From: Euryarchaeota archaeon UBA558
GTDB lineage: Archaea > Thermoplasmatota > Poseidoniia > Poseidoniales > Thalassarchaeaceae
Direction of reading: 5' to 3'
NCBI GenBank assembly: GCA_002507175.1
Contig: DAZE01000016.1
Span: forward strand, 39,243 to 103,242
DNA length: 64,000 bases
Shown: positions 1 to 8,029 of the stretch, in pieces
Layout: every line of letters starts with the position of its first letter
Position numbering within the stretch: position 1 is the stretch's first letter
The notes under the pieces: generated by a model
The model's input: only the letters and a program-made list of their open reading frames with translations
Databases searched by the model: none
Told to the model about the DNA's origin: nothing
Position numbers and translations under genes: made by a program

Positions 1-733
1 GTTTGGTCCACGTGCGTTGAACTGGGTCGTTCCTTTCCAACGTGATCTCGAGAAATCCGGAGTTGTCTGGATTGAGTAGCCAGCCTCTCCAATTGTGATG
101 TGGCTTTACCCCATTGTCATAGGCGTCAGCACCGACCTTCTCGGTTACGGCTCCGTAGACGTATACCGATACCGAGGGTTGTGGGCCGACATAGTTCGCC
201 TCGAAGGTTATGGTCACTTGGCTGTTGGCTGAATCTAATGTTGTGGTTAGATCTAGCTGGAAGTCGTTGGATGTCGGGTCCATACAACCCCCAGAGCTGT
301 ATTCAGGGTCGTAGTAGTTGCCGCCACCTGCGCCGACTTTGAGGCATGGCGAAGTTTGTTCGTCCGCGAATGAGAATGTGGGGTAGCCAGAGGAGCCCGC
401 CATTATGTGGCTTCGACGATTGATCGGTGAGTCGTTCGGCCAGCCTCCTGATGACGACTCATAGAATGAGACGTAGGTGAAGTCCTCGGGGTTGGAAGTC
501 TTGAGATTGTCCAGGGAGGGGGAGGCGCTGGACATACAAGGTCCGCACCAGTGAGCGCCGACGTATTCTCCAAACACGGAGTGTCCGGGACTAGTTGCTT
601 CCATCTTGACAACAGGTTCCTCAAGATCGTCTACATTCTCCCAATTTCCAGAATATGCGAACGAGGCGGACATGAATGACATCAGTATAACCACGCCCAT
701 CGTGGCAGAAACACGCGGGTTTGTTGTTTGCAT
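1..733 (-). CDS. Secreted thioredoxin-fold protein, C-terminus off the window
   Basis: The frame is open from an ATG at 733 to the left edge, giving 244 residues with no stop, so the C-terminal part lies outside the window. Residues about 8-27 form a hydrophobic signal peptide or membrane anchor (VSATMGVVILMSFMSASFAY). A thioredoxin-type active site, HWCGPC (Cys63 and Cys66), follows at the start of a thioredoxin-like fold, with the cis-proline region represented by SGYPTFSF. The later part is beta-rich, like the Ig-like domains of archaeal surface proteins. The likely role is an extracellular thiol-disulfide oxidoreductase or a surface protein carrying such a domain. It is transcribed divergently from trmI. 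The substrate is unknown. Confidence 0.8.
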   Translation of the reverse strand, partial: MQTTNPRVSATMGVVILMSFMSASFAYSGNWENVDDLEEPVVKMEATSPGHSVFGEYVGAHWCGPCMSSASPSLDNLKTSNPEDFTYVSFYESSSGGWPNDSPINRRSHIMAGSSGYPTFSFADEQTSPCLKVGAGGGNYYDPEYSSGGCMDPTSNDFQLDLTTTLDSANSQVTITFEANYVGPQPSVSVYVYGAVTEKVGADAYDNGVKPHHNWRGWLLNPDNSGFLEITLERNDPVQRTWTK

Positions 734-840
734 TCTACCCTACGGAGCCGTGATATGTTATCAATGGATCCTGTATTCGGGCAATCTTCGATACACGACA
801 TGACCGGAAGTGCTTGAACAAATGACCCCTGCCGACAACC

Positions 841-1641
841 ATGAACGAGGAGTGGTTGGCTCTGGTAGAAGAGGATGGTAGGGCCTATTTGTTGCAGAGA
901 GGGTCTGGAGAGGTCAGAGTTCGTGGCCTTGGCAGGTTCAACGTCGACGAGGCTATCGGCAAGGTTGAGGTGGGCGACAGCATAAAGATCGGGCAAAAAA
1001 TCCTCAGAGTTCTGAAACCAGGACTCCCTGAAGCTCGTAGGGCGATGAAGCGAAGGGCTCAGATAATTCTGGCCAAGGATTCTGGCTATCTGATTTCAAG
1101 AATGGGGATCTCAGTTGGTTCGAGAGTCCTTGAGGGAGGCCATGGATCTGCTGGATTGGCGATGCACCTGGCTTCAGTAATGGGGTCAAGGGGGACACTG
1201 ATCTCAGTCGAGAATCGGCCTGAGCATGCGTTGGTCGGCCAAGAAAACATGAACGTGCTCAGAGATGTTCTCCCAGAATTCCCTGAATGGCACCTTCTGC
1301 ATTCAGATCTATCGGAATGCAAGGAAGAAGTATTGGGCATCGTGCCTGAGCTCGATGCCGCAATTTTGGATATGGCAGAGCCATGGGGTGCAGTCGGGTC
1401 GATTTCCGAAATTCTTCGCCCGGGTGGGAGGTTGGGTTGTTACTGCCCAACTAGCATTCAACTCGAGAAGTCGTGGATGGCTTGTGAAAAGGCGGGATTG
1501 AGCGTTGAGTGGGCCGGCGAGGTTATCGAAAGGCGCTGGTCAAAGGCAAGCAGGGGGGGAGTGCGGCCTGGAAACCAGCCAGTCGGCCATACTGCATTTT
1601 TGCTAATTGGATCCAAGCTCGGAATCCCTATCGAGCATTAG
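841..1641 (+). CDS. trmI: tRNA (adenine-N1)-methyltransferase, TrmI family
   Basis: A 266-residue class I SAM-dependent methyltransferase of the TrmI/Trm61 type, which makes m1A at positions 57/58 of the tRNA T-loop. An N-terminal beta domain (about residues 1-75) precedes the Rossmann domain, whose SAM-binding loop reads LEGGHGSAGL near residue 97. The family's catalytic LDxxxPW segment appears as LDMAEPWGAV, and the C-terminus ends in the usual GHTAFL strand. Length matches archaeal TrmI. The ATG at 841 fits the family N-terminus. It lies 67 bases upstream of aspS on the same strand, so the two may be co-transcribed as a translation cluster. Confidence 0.88.
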   Translation: MNEEWLALVEEDGRAYLLQRGSGEVRVRGLGRFNVDEAIGKVEVGDSIKIGQKILRVLKPGLPEARRAMKRRAQIILAKDSGYLISRMGISVGSRVLEGGHGSAGLAMHLASVMGSRGTLISVENRPEHALVGQENMNVLRDVLPEFPEWHLLHSDLSECKEEVLGIVPELDAAILDMAEPWGAVGSISEILRPGGRLGCYCPTSIQLEKSWMACEKAGLSVEWAGEVIERRWSKASRGGVRPGNQPVGHTAFLLIGSKLGIPIEH

Positions 1642-1708
1642 CGCCAGGTGACCCAAATGCAAGATCAACCCCAACATCATTGAAAACTAACTCCTCACCC
1701 GTAGAAGC

Positions 1709-3118
1709 ATGAGAGACAGCACGGACTGGTTGCCCACCACATATCGGTCACACACGATTGGTCAAATTATCGCTGGGGGCGAAGATATGGTGGGCGAAGA
1801 GGTCACTATAGCGGGCTTCGCGGAGTCAGTAAGAGGGCGAGGCGGCATATGCTTCGTGACCCTGAGAGATGGCACTGGGAAGATCCAAGCCTTTCTGAAG
1901 AGGGGGTCACTGGATGACGAATCCTTCGAGACGGTACAGAACTCGTCCAGGGAGTCCACCATGATGTTCAGGGGGAGTGTCGCCAGAAAGAGGCCTCCTA
2001 AGACACCAGAAGGGGCTCCTCCTCCCCCAAAAGAATACGAAGTTACCGTCTCAGCAGCCGAACTCCTTGCGACTGCACAAACGCCCCTGCCTGTAGGAGT
2101 GGTAGACGATGTCAACGTAGGTTTAGACACTAGGCTAGACAATCGACATTTAGATGTCCGCCGGTCGCACGTGAATGCCATGTTCATCCTTAGGTCGAAG
2201 GTCTTGCAATATGGGAGAGAACATTTGATCGAGGAGGGCTTCAATGAGATGAACAGCCCCAAGATCATCGCAAGCGCAAGCGAAGGCGGGACCAATCTAT
2301 TTCCAATGATGTATTTCGATACCCCAGCTTTCCTGTCTCAATCGCCACAATTGTACAAACAATTGGCCGTTCTTGGAGGGCTGGAAAGAGTGTTCGAAAT
2401 AGGACCAGCGTTTCGTGCCGAGAAACACGATACATACCGGCACCTCAACGAATTTGTGTCATTCGATATTGAAGCGGCATGGTGCGACGACGAGGACGTC
2501 ATGGGCGTCTTGGAGAGGATGATTCACTCCATCTGGAAGTCAGTTTCAGAGAAGGATGGCCACTTAATCGAAACCATCAATCATTACAGGACTACCCAAG
2601 GTCTGGAGCCAGTTAAGGTTGAGATTCCCGAGGTCCCATTTCCTAGGATCTCCTATGATGAGGCAATTGACATCGTGAAATCCGGCGGTGGCCAGATCGA
2701 GTGGGGAGATGATATTGAGAGCCACCATTGCGATTTGATAGCCGAAAAATACCCCGGGTTCCACTTCATACCAAGGTGGCCGATGTCCATGAAGCCATTC
2801 TACATACACCACAAGGAGGGTGAATTGGGGACCACGGGCCAACAACTTAGCAGGGGCTTCGATCTGAATTATGGAAGGGACGAGATGACGAGCGGTGGTC
2901 AGAGGGAGCATAGGGTAGAGGTTCTGGAACAGAATCTCTTGAATATGGATCTCGATCCGAAGGACTTCACCTTTTACACGGATGGTTTTCGATACGGAGC
3001 TCCCCCTCATGCTGGCTGGGGCCTTGGCGTAGCTAGGCTGCTAATGGTCCTGACAGGCGCTGGAAACGTCAGAGAGGTTGTTCTGTTTCCCAGAGATAGA
3101 TCTAGAGTGACGCCCTGA
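1709..3118 (+). CDS. aspS: Aspartyl-tRNA synthetase, archaeal type
   Basis: A 469-residue class IIb synthetase that charges tRNA-Asp (or Asp/Asn) with aspartate. The N-terminal OB-fold (about 25-130) binds the anticodon. The catalytic domain shows the archaeal/eukaryotic AspRS signatures ATEGGT-like SEGGTNLFP, FLSQSPQLYKQ, the motif 2 FRAEKHDTYRHLNEF, the SGGQREHR loop, and a C-terminal motif 3 with LFPRDRSRVTP. Motif 3 reads GLGVAR where relatives usually have GxGAER, so the Glu before the invariant Arg is absent. Discriminating versus non-discriminating charging cannot be decided by eye. It follows trmI on the same strand. Confidence 0.9.
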   Translation: MRDSTDWLPTTYRSHTIGQIIAGGEDMVGEEVTIAGFAESVRGRGGICFVTLRDGTGKIQAFLKRGSLDDESFETVQNSSRESTMMFRGSVARKRPPKTPEGAPPPPKEYEVTVSAAELLATAQTPLPVGVVDDVNVGLDTRLDNRHLDVRRSHVNAMFILRSKVLQYGREHLIEEGFNEMNSPKIIASASEGGTNLFPMMYFDTPAFLSQSPQLYKQLAVLGGLERVFEIGPAFRAEKHDTYRHLNEFVSFDIEAAWCDDEDVMGVLERMIHSIWKSVSEKDGHLIETINHYRTTQGLEPVKVEIPEVPFPRISYDEAIDIVKSGGGQIEWGDDIESHHCDLIAEKYPGFHFIPRWPMSMKPFYIHHKEGELGTTGQQLSRGFDLNYGRDEMTSGGQREHRVEVLEQNLLNMDLDPKDFTFYTDGFRYGAPPHAGWGLGVARLLMVLTGAGNVREVVLFPRDRSRVTP

Positions 3119-3119
3119 G

Positions 3120-3482
3120 TCAGAGGGCGTGCATCTCCAAAACAGAGAGTTCTACGATTTCCAAGGTTCTCCTGTGAGTAGCCTCCAGATCGACGGGTGG
3201 CGCGCATCCTTCCTCCAATGCCTGCTTCCAGCGGCTAGCACAAAGACACCACCTGTCACCGGCCTTGAGTCCAGGAAAGTTATACTCCAATCTCGGAGTA
3301 GTCAAGTCGTTGCCAGCGCTAGAACTGAATGTTAGGAAGGCATCATCAACAACGACGCAGACAGTATGGACTCCCCTATCGGTGTTGTCCGTGTTGCAGC
3401 ATCCATCTCTGAACCAACCGGTTTTTGGATCGTCACTGCACGTTTTCAGGGCTGTTCCGAGTACGTTGATCGAGGGCTCCAT
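3120..3482 (-). CDS. DUF2237 family protein
   Basis: A 120-residue protein matching the DUF2237 family from start (EPSINVLGTAL) to end. The conserved TGWFRDGCC, DRGVHTVC, GNDLTTPR and GDRWCLCASRW blocks are all present, with several conserved cysteines. The family has no established function and is found in aerobic bacteria and some archaea. The ATG at 3482 is preferred to a GTG two codons upstream. It converges on aspS, with its stop 2 bases past the aspS stop. Confidence 0.8.
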   Translation of the reverse strand: MEPSINVLGTALKTCSDDPKTGWFRDGCCNTDNTDRGVHTVCVVVDDAFLTFSSSAGNDLTTPRLEYNFPGLKAGDRWCLCASRWKQALEEGCAPPVDLEATHRRTLEIVELSVLEMHAL

Positions 3483-3527
3483 GTTCACAAATTCCTACTG
3501 GATAGATATCAAATGTTGTAGATCATC

Positions 3528-4808
3528 CTATTTATTCGTGGTCTTTGGGACTTTTTCCTTGATTCCATAGAGAAATCTGGTTACTCTTGTTCGTTTGACT
3601 GCCTCGAAGAAAAGCCAACAGAAAACTCCAGTCACGATGGTTGCAACGATAACCGCAGACATATCCCGGAGTCCAAGCTCAGAGGCCGTGCGCAGGCCTA
3701 GGTAGACCAATGGCATGTGAACTATGTAGAAAGGATAGACTCCCTGATTGAGGTATGCCAACCATTTGCTCGGACGGTTCAGGAAGTAGGACCCCCATGA
3801 GAATACTACGAGGCACCAATACCAGGCGTGGAAACTGTGTACTGCACAGGCCAGCAAGGTCAGGCGATTGTGGAGAATGTGGGGTTCCTCCAGCAGCCAA
3901 CCTCCATCGACCAGGGGAATGCCGCTTGAGTGCTGTTCAAGGCGAATCCATACGAAGGCGATCGTGCTTGTCAGTGCTAGGATAGTTATAGGCACCCTGT
4001 GTGTCTCGATAAGGGAATACCATCCCTTCTGAGCGACTATGCATGCAAACCCCACAGCGAAGAATATCAAGAACCAAAACCACTCATAAGCAACACCAAT
4101 GTAGCCTGGGAAGAATGGCTTGAGAGTTATTTCAGAGAGGGTGAGTACCAAAGGCACGACCAGAAGCGGGCCGATCTGGTGTCTCATAGAGAACAGATAT
4201 TTAATGCACTTTGCTGGTAATCCGTCCTGTCTATTTCTTATGGAGTGGAACATGGGCGTTAATATCAGAGAATAAAGAAATAGGTTCCAGAGAAACCACA
4301 GATGGCCCAAGGCGATCAGCTTGCCAAAGACAGGGATCCAGAAGGTCAGTGAACGCCATATCACACCTCCCAGAAATGTGATGGTGATTCCAGCGAGGTC
4401 TGTTTCGACCTCTCCCATAATCAATTGGCCCGCGAAACCCATGGTCCATGCGCCGAAGAACATCGGAATCAACAGGCGACCGGCTCTCTCCCTGAGAAAG
4501 ACCTTCCAGACCCTCCTCCGGAAGGCGAATGCAGTCCCCATGCCTGAAATCATGAACAGTGCTGCTAGTCTCCATTGATGCATCCAATGGAGGAACATGC
4601 TTTCAGGCGTGACTGAATCCGCGCTGTAGTCGTTGTTCTCTTCGACGAATTCAAGCCGGTCTTGTTCCGCCAAGTCATCGATGTTTGGATTTATCTCCAG
4701 CCCGTATGTGGACCAATAGACACCTATTGCGACATGAAATGGCACTAGCAAGCCGAACAAAATGACTCTGAGCCAATCGATATCATGGCGGCGGACGGTT
4801 TGCTCCAT
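3528..4808 (-). CDS. Membrane acyltransferase 3 family protein
   Basis: A 426-residue integral membrane protein with about 10 hydrophobic segments. The N-terminal signature RRHDIDWLRV opens the first helix as in acyltransferase family 3 (OatA/MdoC/NodX type), enzymes that O-acylate sugars or surface polymers from acyl-CoA. An extracytoplasmic acidic loop follows the first helix (about residues 35-65). It ends with the basic tail RTRVTRFLYGIKEKVPK. The acyl acceptor is not evident; cell-surface glycans or lipids are a plausible inference. It is divergent from the small membrane gene at 4869. Confidence 0.8.
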   Translation of the reverse strand: MEQTVRRHDIDWLRVILFGLLVPFHVAIGVYWSTYGLEINPNIDDLAEQDRLEFVEENNDYSADSVTPESMFLHWMHQWRLAALFMISGMGTAFAFRRRVWKVFLRERAGRLLIPMFFGAWTMGFAGQLIMGEVETDLAGITITFLGGVIWRSLTFWIPVFGKLIALGHLWFLWNLFLYSLILTPMFHSIRNRQDGLPAKCIKYLFSMRHQIGPLLVVPLVLTLSEITLKPFFPGYIGVAYEWFWFLIFFAVGFACIVAQKGWYSLIETHRVPITILALTSTIAFVWIRLEQHSSGIPLVDGGWLLEEPHILHNRLTLLACAVHSFHAWYWCLVVFSWGSYFLNRPSKWLAYLNQGVYPFYIVHMPLVYLGLRTASELGLRDMSAVIVATIVTGVFCWLFFEAVKRTRVTRFLYGIKEKVPKTTNK

Positions 4809-4868
4809 GGTTGCCTGTTACACCATTCCGTCAAACCAATATAGTAAGTTATCCGATAGTTTTTCTAC

Positions 4869-5189
4869 ATGAGATCGTTAGTTATCCTCGTCCCAGTTGC
4901 AATGGCCATAGGTTTCATTCCCTTCGGGATACTGCTAGAAGAAACGGTGGGCTCAGGCCCCCTATTTCTTGTGGCGATGATTTTGTACGTTGTTCTATTC
5001 CCCCTTTCACCGATGATAATCGGGTTGTTTCTGGATCATTGGTCGGGAGTCAATGAGCCGATCTCCCAAGTGGAAAGCCCCTATGACGGCGATCACAGGA
5101 CGATTGAGGATCTCGATAATGAGTCTCCAAATTCAGAAGTTAGAGAGTGGTGGAAGCCTGATTCACCCGAAAATCATGGGTACCAATGA
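4869..5189 (+). CDS. Small two-helix membrane protein, unknown function
   Basis: A 106-residue frame with two clear transmembrane segments (residues about 4-24 and 30-53), followed by a hydrophilic acidic tail of about 50 residues. No family is recognised. The hydrophobic pattern, the ATG 60 bases from the divergent acyltransferase start, and the fit between neighbours (19 bases before the next gene) support a real gene. A competing frame at 4811 has no such pattern. It could be the first gene of the following operon. Confidence 0.6.
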   Translation: MRSLVILVPVAMAIGFIPFGILLEETVGSGPLFLVAMILYVVLFPLSPMIIGLFLDHWSGVNEPISQVESPYDGDHRTIEDLDNESPNSEVREWWKPDSPENHGYQ

Positions 5190-5207
5190 CCCCTCGGAGG
5201 TTATTGC

Positions 5208-5954
5208 ATGCCACAGGGTTCAATGCCGAATTTTGCCTTTCTTCTGTTGAAGGAGCATCCATACGGAAGAGAGATGTTCAGGCAGTTAGTCTCGTCAGGA
5301 TTCGTCCCAAAAGTGATTATATCAGAGGACTCTGATATTGGAGACGAGGAGCGTGATAAGTTCCTAAAGCGAATAGCGGGTCGGCCCGTCGCACCGGAAA
5401 TCGAAGTCCAACTGGCTGGGCTAAAGTCCGCGGGATACGAGATACCTCACCACACTGTCGACAAGCACGATAGCAAGAGGATCATGCCTATAATCGGCGA
5501 TCTCGAACTGGACCTGATTGTTTTTGGTGGAACAAGGATAATCCGGGGAGAGGTCTTGGATCACCCGAGTGATGGCGTTCTGAACTCCCATCCAGGGCTC
5601 TTACCCGAGTGCAGGGGGTCTGCCTCACCCGCTTGGTCGGTGTATCACGACATCCCGATTGGTTCTTCGACCCATTTCTGTGACAATGGTATAGACACAG
5701 GCGAGTTGCTCCTCAAACGCGAGGTAAGCGTACGGAGGGGCATGACCTACGAGGACCTGTGCTACCACACGCTGGTTCTCTCAGGAGTCCTGATGAAAGA
5801 AGCCCTCGAGGCGTATTTCGAAAGGAGATGGGGCGAGATGAGGCGTCCGCAAGGTAGGAGCGAGCATCCGACTTTCCGGAATGCACCAGATGAAATCCTC
5901 GACGTTGTAAGAAAAAAGCTTGCTGACCAAACATACCTGCATTACGTGGACTAG
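5208..5954 (+). CDS. Formyltransferase-fold protein (GART/Fmt-like)
   Basis: A 248-residue protein with the folate-dependent formyltransferase fold. The catalytic Asn-His-Asp set appears in LNSHPGLLPECRG (Asn and His) and DNGIDTGELL (Asp), as in methionyl-tRNA and sugar N-formyltransferases. It is shorter than Fmt and lacks the C-terminal OB domain, so initiator tRNA is an unlikely substrate. In the same direction it is followed within 0-10 bases by an SDR gene, then a flavin monooxygenase, an amidohydrolase and an aldehyde dehydrogenase. It may therefore add or remove a one-carbon group on a small metabolite; that is inference. The ATG at 5223 is an alternative start. Confidence 0.75.
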   Translation: MPQGSMPNFAFLLLKEHPYGREMFRQLVSSGFVPKVIISEDSDIGDEERDKFLKRIAGRPVAPEIEVQLAGLKSAGYEIPHHTVDKHDSKRIMPIIGDLELDLIVFGGTRIIRGEVLDHPSDGVLNSHPGLLPECRGSASPAWSVYHDIPIGSSTHFCDNGIDTGELLLKREVSVRRGMTYEDLCYHTLVLSGVLMKEALEAYFERRWGEMRRPQGRSEHPTFRNAPDEILDVVRKKLADQTYLHYVD

Positions 5955-5963
5955 GTGAAACAA

Positions 5964-6770
5964 ATGAAAAACAAGATATTGACCGAGGGATTCCCCTTCT
6001 CAGAGGGAATCTTATCTGGAAAAACAGCAGTCGTGTGCGGGGCATCGGAGGGCATCGGAAGAGCGACAGCGCTTCTGCTAGCACGGTCAGGTGCGCGAGT
6101 GATAGCACTAGCAAGAAATCAAAGCAGGCTCGAAGAACTCATCACTGAGATGCATGGTACTGGGCACAAGACTTTGTCGATTGACCTGGAGGAAACAAAG
6201 GCAGTTGAGGGTGCAGTGGCCGTTTTGAAGGCCGAGAAGGCGTCAATACTCATCAATAATGCAGGCGGACCCCCAGGATCGCCACTGATGGAAAATTCAA
6301 TCGGGGACTTTGAGGCGCCATTCAAGAGGCATCTGCATGCATCGCATCTGCTTGTTCAGGGCCTCGCCCCAGTCATGGAGCAAATCGAATTCGGGAGAAT
6401 CGTAAACGTAATTTCAACTTCTGTTAGGGAGCCGATTGAAGGCATAGGGCTCTCAAACACACTACGAGGAGCTATGGCCTCATGGAGCAAGTCCCTGTCC
6501 AGGGAGTTGCACCCCTGCATCACGATCAACAATGTCCTACCGGGCTACACGGACACAGAACGCCTTGTATCGCTTTCGAAGGCCAGGAGCCTGAGGACGG
6601 GGCAGTCAGTGGATCAAATCTATGAAAACTGGAAGTGTCAGGCCCCAATAAATCGGCTAGTGGATCCTTTCGAGACCGCTTCTGCCATAGTCTGGCTGTG
6701 TCTGCCCGTGAGTGGGGCCGTCAGAGGCGTTAGCTTGGCGGTCGATGGTGGTAGAATGCGCTCGATTTGA
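5964..6770 (+). CDS. Short-chain dehydrogenase/reductase with atypical active site
   Basis: A 268-residue SDR. The dinucleotide-binding motif GASEGIGRA lies near residue 30 and the NNAGG motif is present. The C-terminal GGxxRxI ending resembles 3-oxoacyl-ACP reductase-like members. Where most SDRs carry Tyr-x3-Lys, this protein has an SNTLRG segment: Tyr is replaced by Ser (or Asn, depending on alignment) and Lys by Arg. A known subclass shares this pattern, so chemistry may differ from classical ketoreduction. The start may be the GTG at 5955, directly after the upstream stop, or this ATG. It is the second gene of the five-gene operon. Confidence 0.82.
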   Translation: MKNKILTEGFPFSEGILSGKTAVVCGASEGIGRATALLLARSGARVIALARNQSRLEELITEMHGTGHKTLSIDLEETKAVEGAVAVLKAEKASILINNAGGPPGSPLMENSIGDFEAPFKRHLHASHLLVQGLAPVMEQIEFGRIVNVISTSVREPIEGIGLSNTLRGAMASWSKSLSRELHPCITINNVLPGYTDTERLVSLSKARSLRTGQSVDQIYENWKCQAPINRLVDPFETASAIVWLCLPVSGAVRGVSLAVDGGRMRSI

Positions 6771-6781
6771 GGTTGGATGAG

Positions 6782-8023
6782 ATGGAATTCGACATATTCT
6801 TCTCAATATCTCAAACACCTGATTCAAGTGGTTACAAGCCGTCTGAGAGGGAGATGTTCTCCAATTTTCTAGAACAGGCGGTCAAGGCAGACGAATTGGG
6901 ATTTGGCGTTGGGTGGATTGCGCAGGCCCATCTGTCCACGGAGGTTCAGAAGACGAATTCTCGGCCTGTCGTCCCCCATTACCCTGGTGAGGTAGGGCTC
7001 TGCACCGATTTTTTCCAAATCGCCTCCATGGTTCTATCCAGAACCTCCAAGATGGAGGTCGGAAGCGCGGTTATGTCCATACTCGCATCTGGCGGGCCCA
7101 TCGCTCAGGCTGAGCGGGTCGGCTCCCTTCTCGCGCTGCATGGACTCAATAAAGAAGAACGGAGGAGGGTCCACATCGGTTTCTCTGCGGGTCGGTTTGA
7201 ATTCATGGCTAGGCCATACGGCATCTCCCCACGGAATGCATTGGAGGAGGTTGCATGGCCAGCGCTCAGGGGTCAAATTTTTGCTGAGGCTAGCGAAATT
7301 TTCCTCCGACTCCTGTCAGGGGAAGTGATCAATTCGTCGATGATAAGAGAGACAGTGCTTTCGCGCTCAAACTTCCGGAGTGATGAAGACTGGGATAATG
7401 TCCAGAAGGCAGCAATGGAGCTATCTGGTGTGAATTCAATTCCAGACTCAATCTCCATCCCGCGACGCTATGATTTTGAGTCGATTGCCACCATACCAAA
7501 AGAATGGCGACGAGACCTCCTTAACCTCGTGATTGGCAGTCATGACCCAGCCTTGCAAATAGAGGTGAACAAATGGAGGCCCGTCCAAGTATTCAACCTA
7601 AGCATCACACCCCCTGATATAATTGAGGAGACCCATAAGAGGATGATTGCTAACTACCACAAGGACGGAGGAGAATGGAGGAGGTCAATGATGCCAAGGA
7701 CTGTGATGGTTTTCATCAACGATGAGCCGGGGCTCACAGATGAGCAGAAGTCGGTCATGGCAAAGGAGGAGTCAAAATCCTCCATATCCACTTATTGGTC
7801 TGCCCTCGAGGGGACTATAGATCCGGGGAAAGTAGAGAAGGCGGTTAACAACGCTGTGATTGGAAACCCAGAGGAAGTGGCAATACAGCTGAACCAGAGA
7901 TATCATCCAGATGATAGGATCATGTGTTGGTTTGACTTCTTCAACCATGACAGCGAGAGGGTAATGCGTGACATGGAGGCATTTATGACCAAAGTAGTGC
8001 CGATTGTCAATAGAGTGGTGTGA
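6782..8023 (+). CDS. Luciferase-like flavin-dependent monooxygenase
   Basis: A protein of about 413 residues of the LLM class (bacterial luciferase fold), which uses reduced flavin and O2 to oxidise small organic substrates. The N-terminus MEFDIFFSIS, the LGFGVGWIAQAH segment, the AERVGSLLAL helix and HIGFSAGRFE are typical of the barrel. The C-terminus has the usual GNPEEVAIQL segment. A TTG at 6767 overlapping the SDR stop is possible, but the ATG at 6782 matches the family start. It is third in the operon. An amidohydrolase and an aldehyde dehydrogenase downstream suggest oxidative opening of a nitrogenous compound, comparable in logic to RutA; the substrate is unknown. Confidence 0.83.
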   Translation: MEFDIFFSISQTPDSSGYKPSEREMFSNFLEQAVKADELGFGVGWIAQAHLSTEVQKTNSRPVVPHYPGEVGLCTDFFQIASMVLSRTSKMEVGSAVMSILASGGPIAQAERVGSLLALHGLNKEERRRVHIGFSAGRFEFMARPYGISPRNALEEVAWPALRGQIFAEASEIFLRLLSGEVINSSMIRETVLSRSNFRSDEDWDNVQKAAMELSGVNSIPDSISIPRRYDFESIATIPKEWRRDLLNLVIGSHDPALQIEVNKWRPVQVFNLSITPPDIIEETHKRMIANYHKDGGEWRRSMMPRTVMVFINDEPGLTDEQKSVMAKEESKSSISTYWSALEGTIDPGKVEKAVNNAVIGNPEEVAIQLNQRYHPDDRIMCWFDFFNHDSERVMRDMEAFMTKVVPIVNRVV

Positions 8024-8029
8024 GAGAAT

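Noticed and set aside
1762..2295. Minus-strand 177-residue open frame
   Set aside because: Antisense to aspS, whose conserved motifs cover the same bases.
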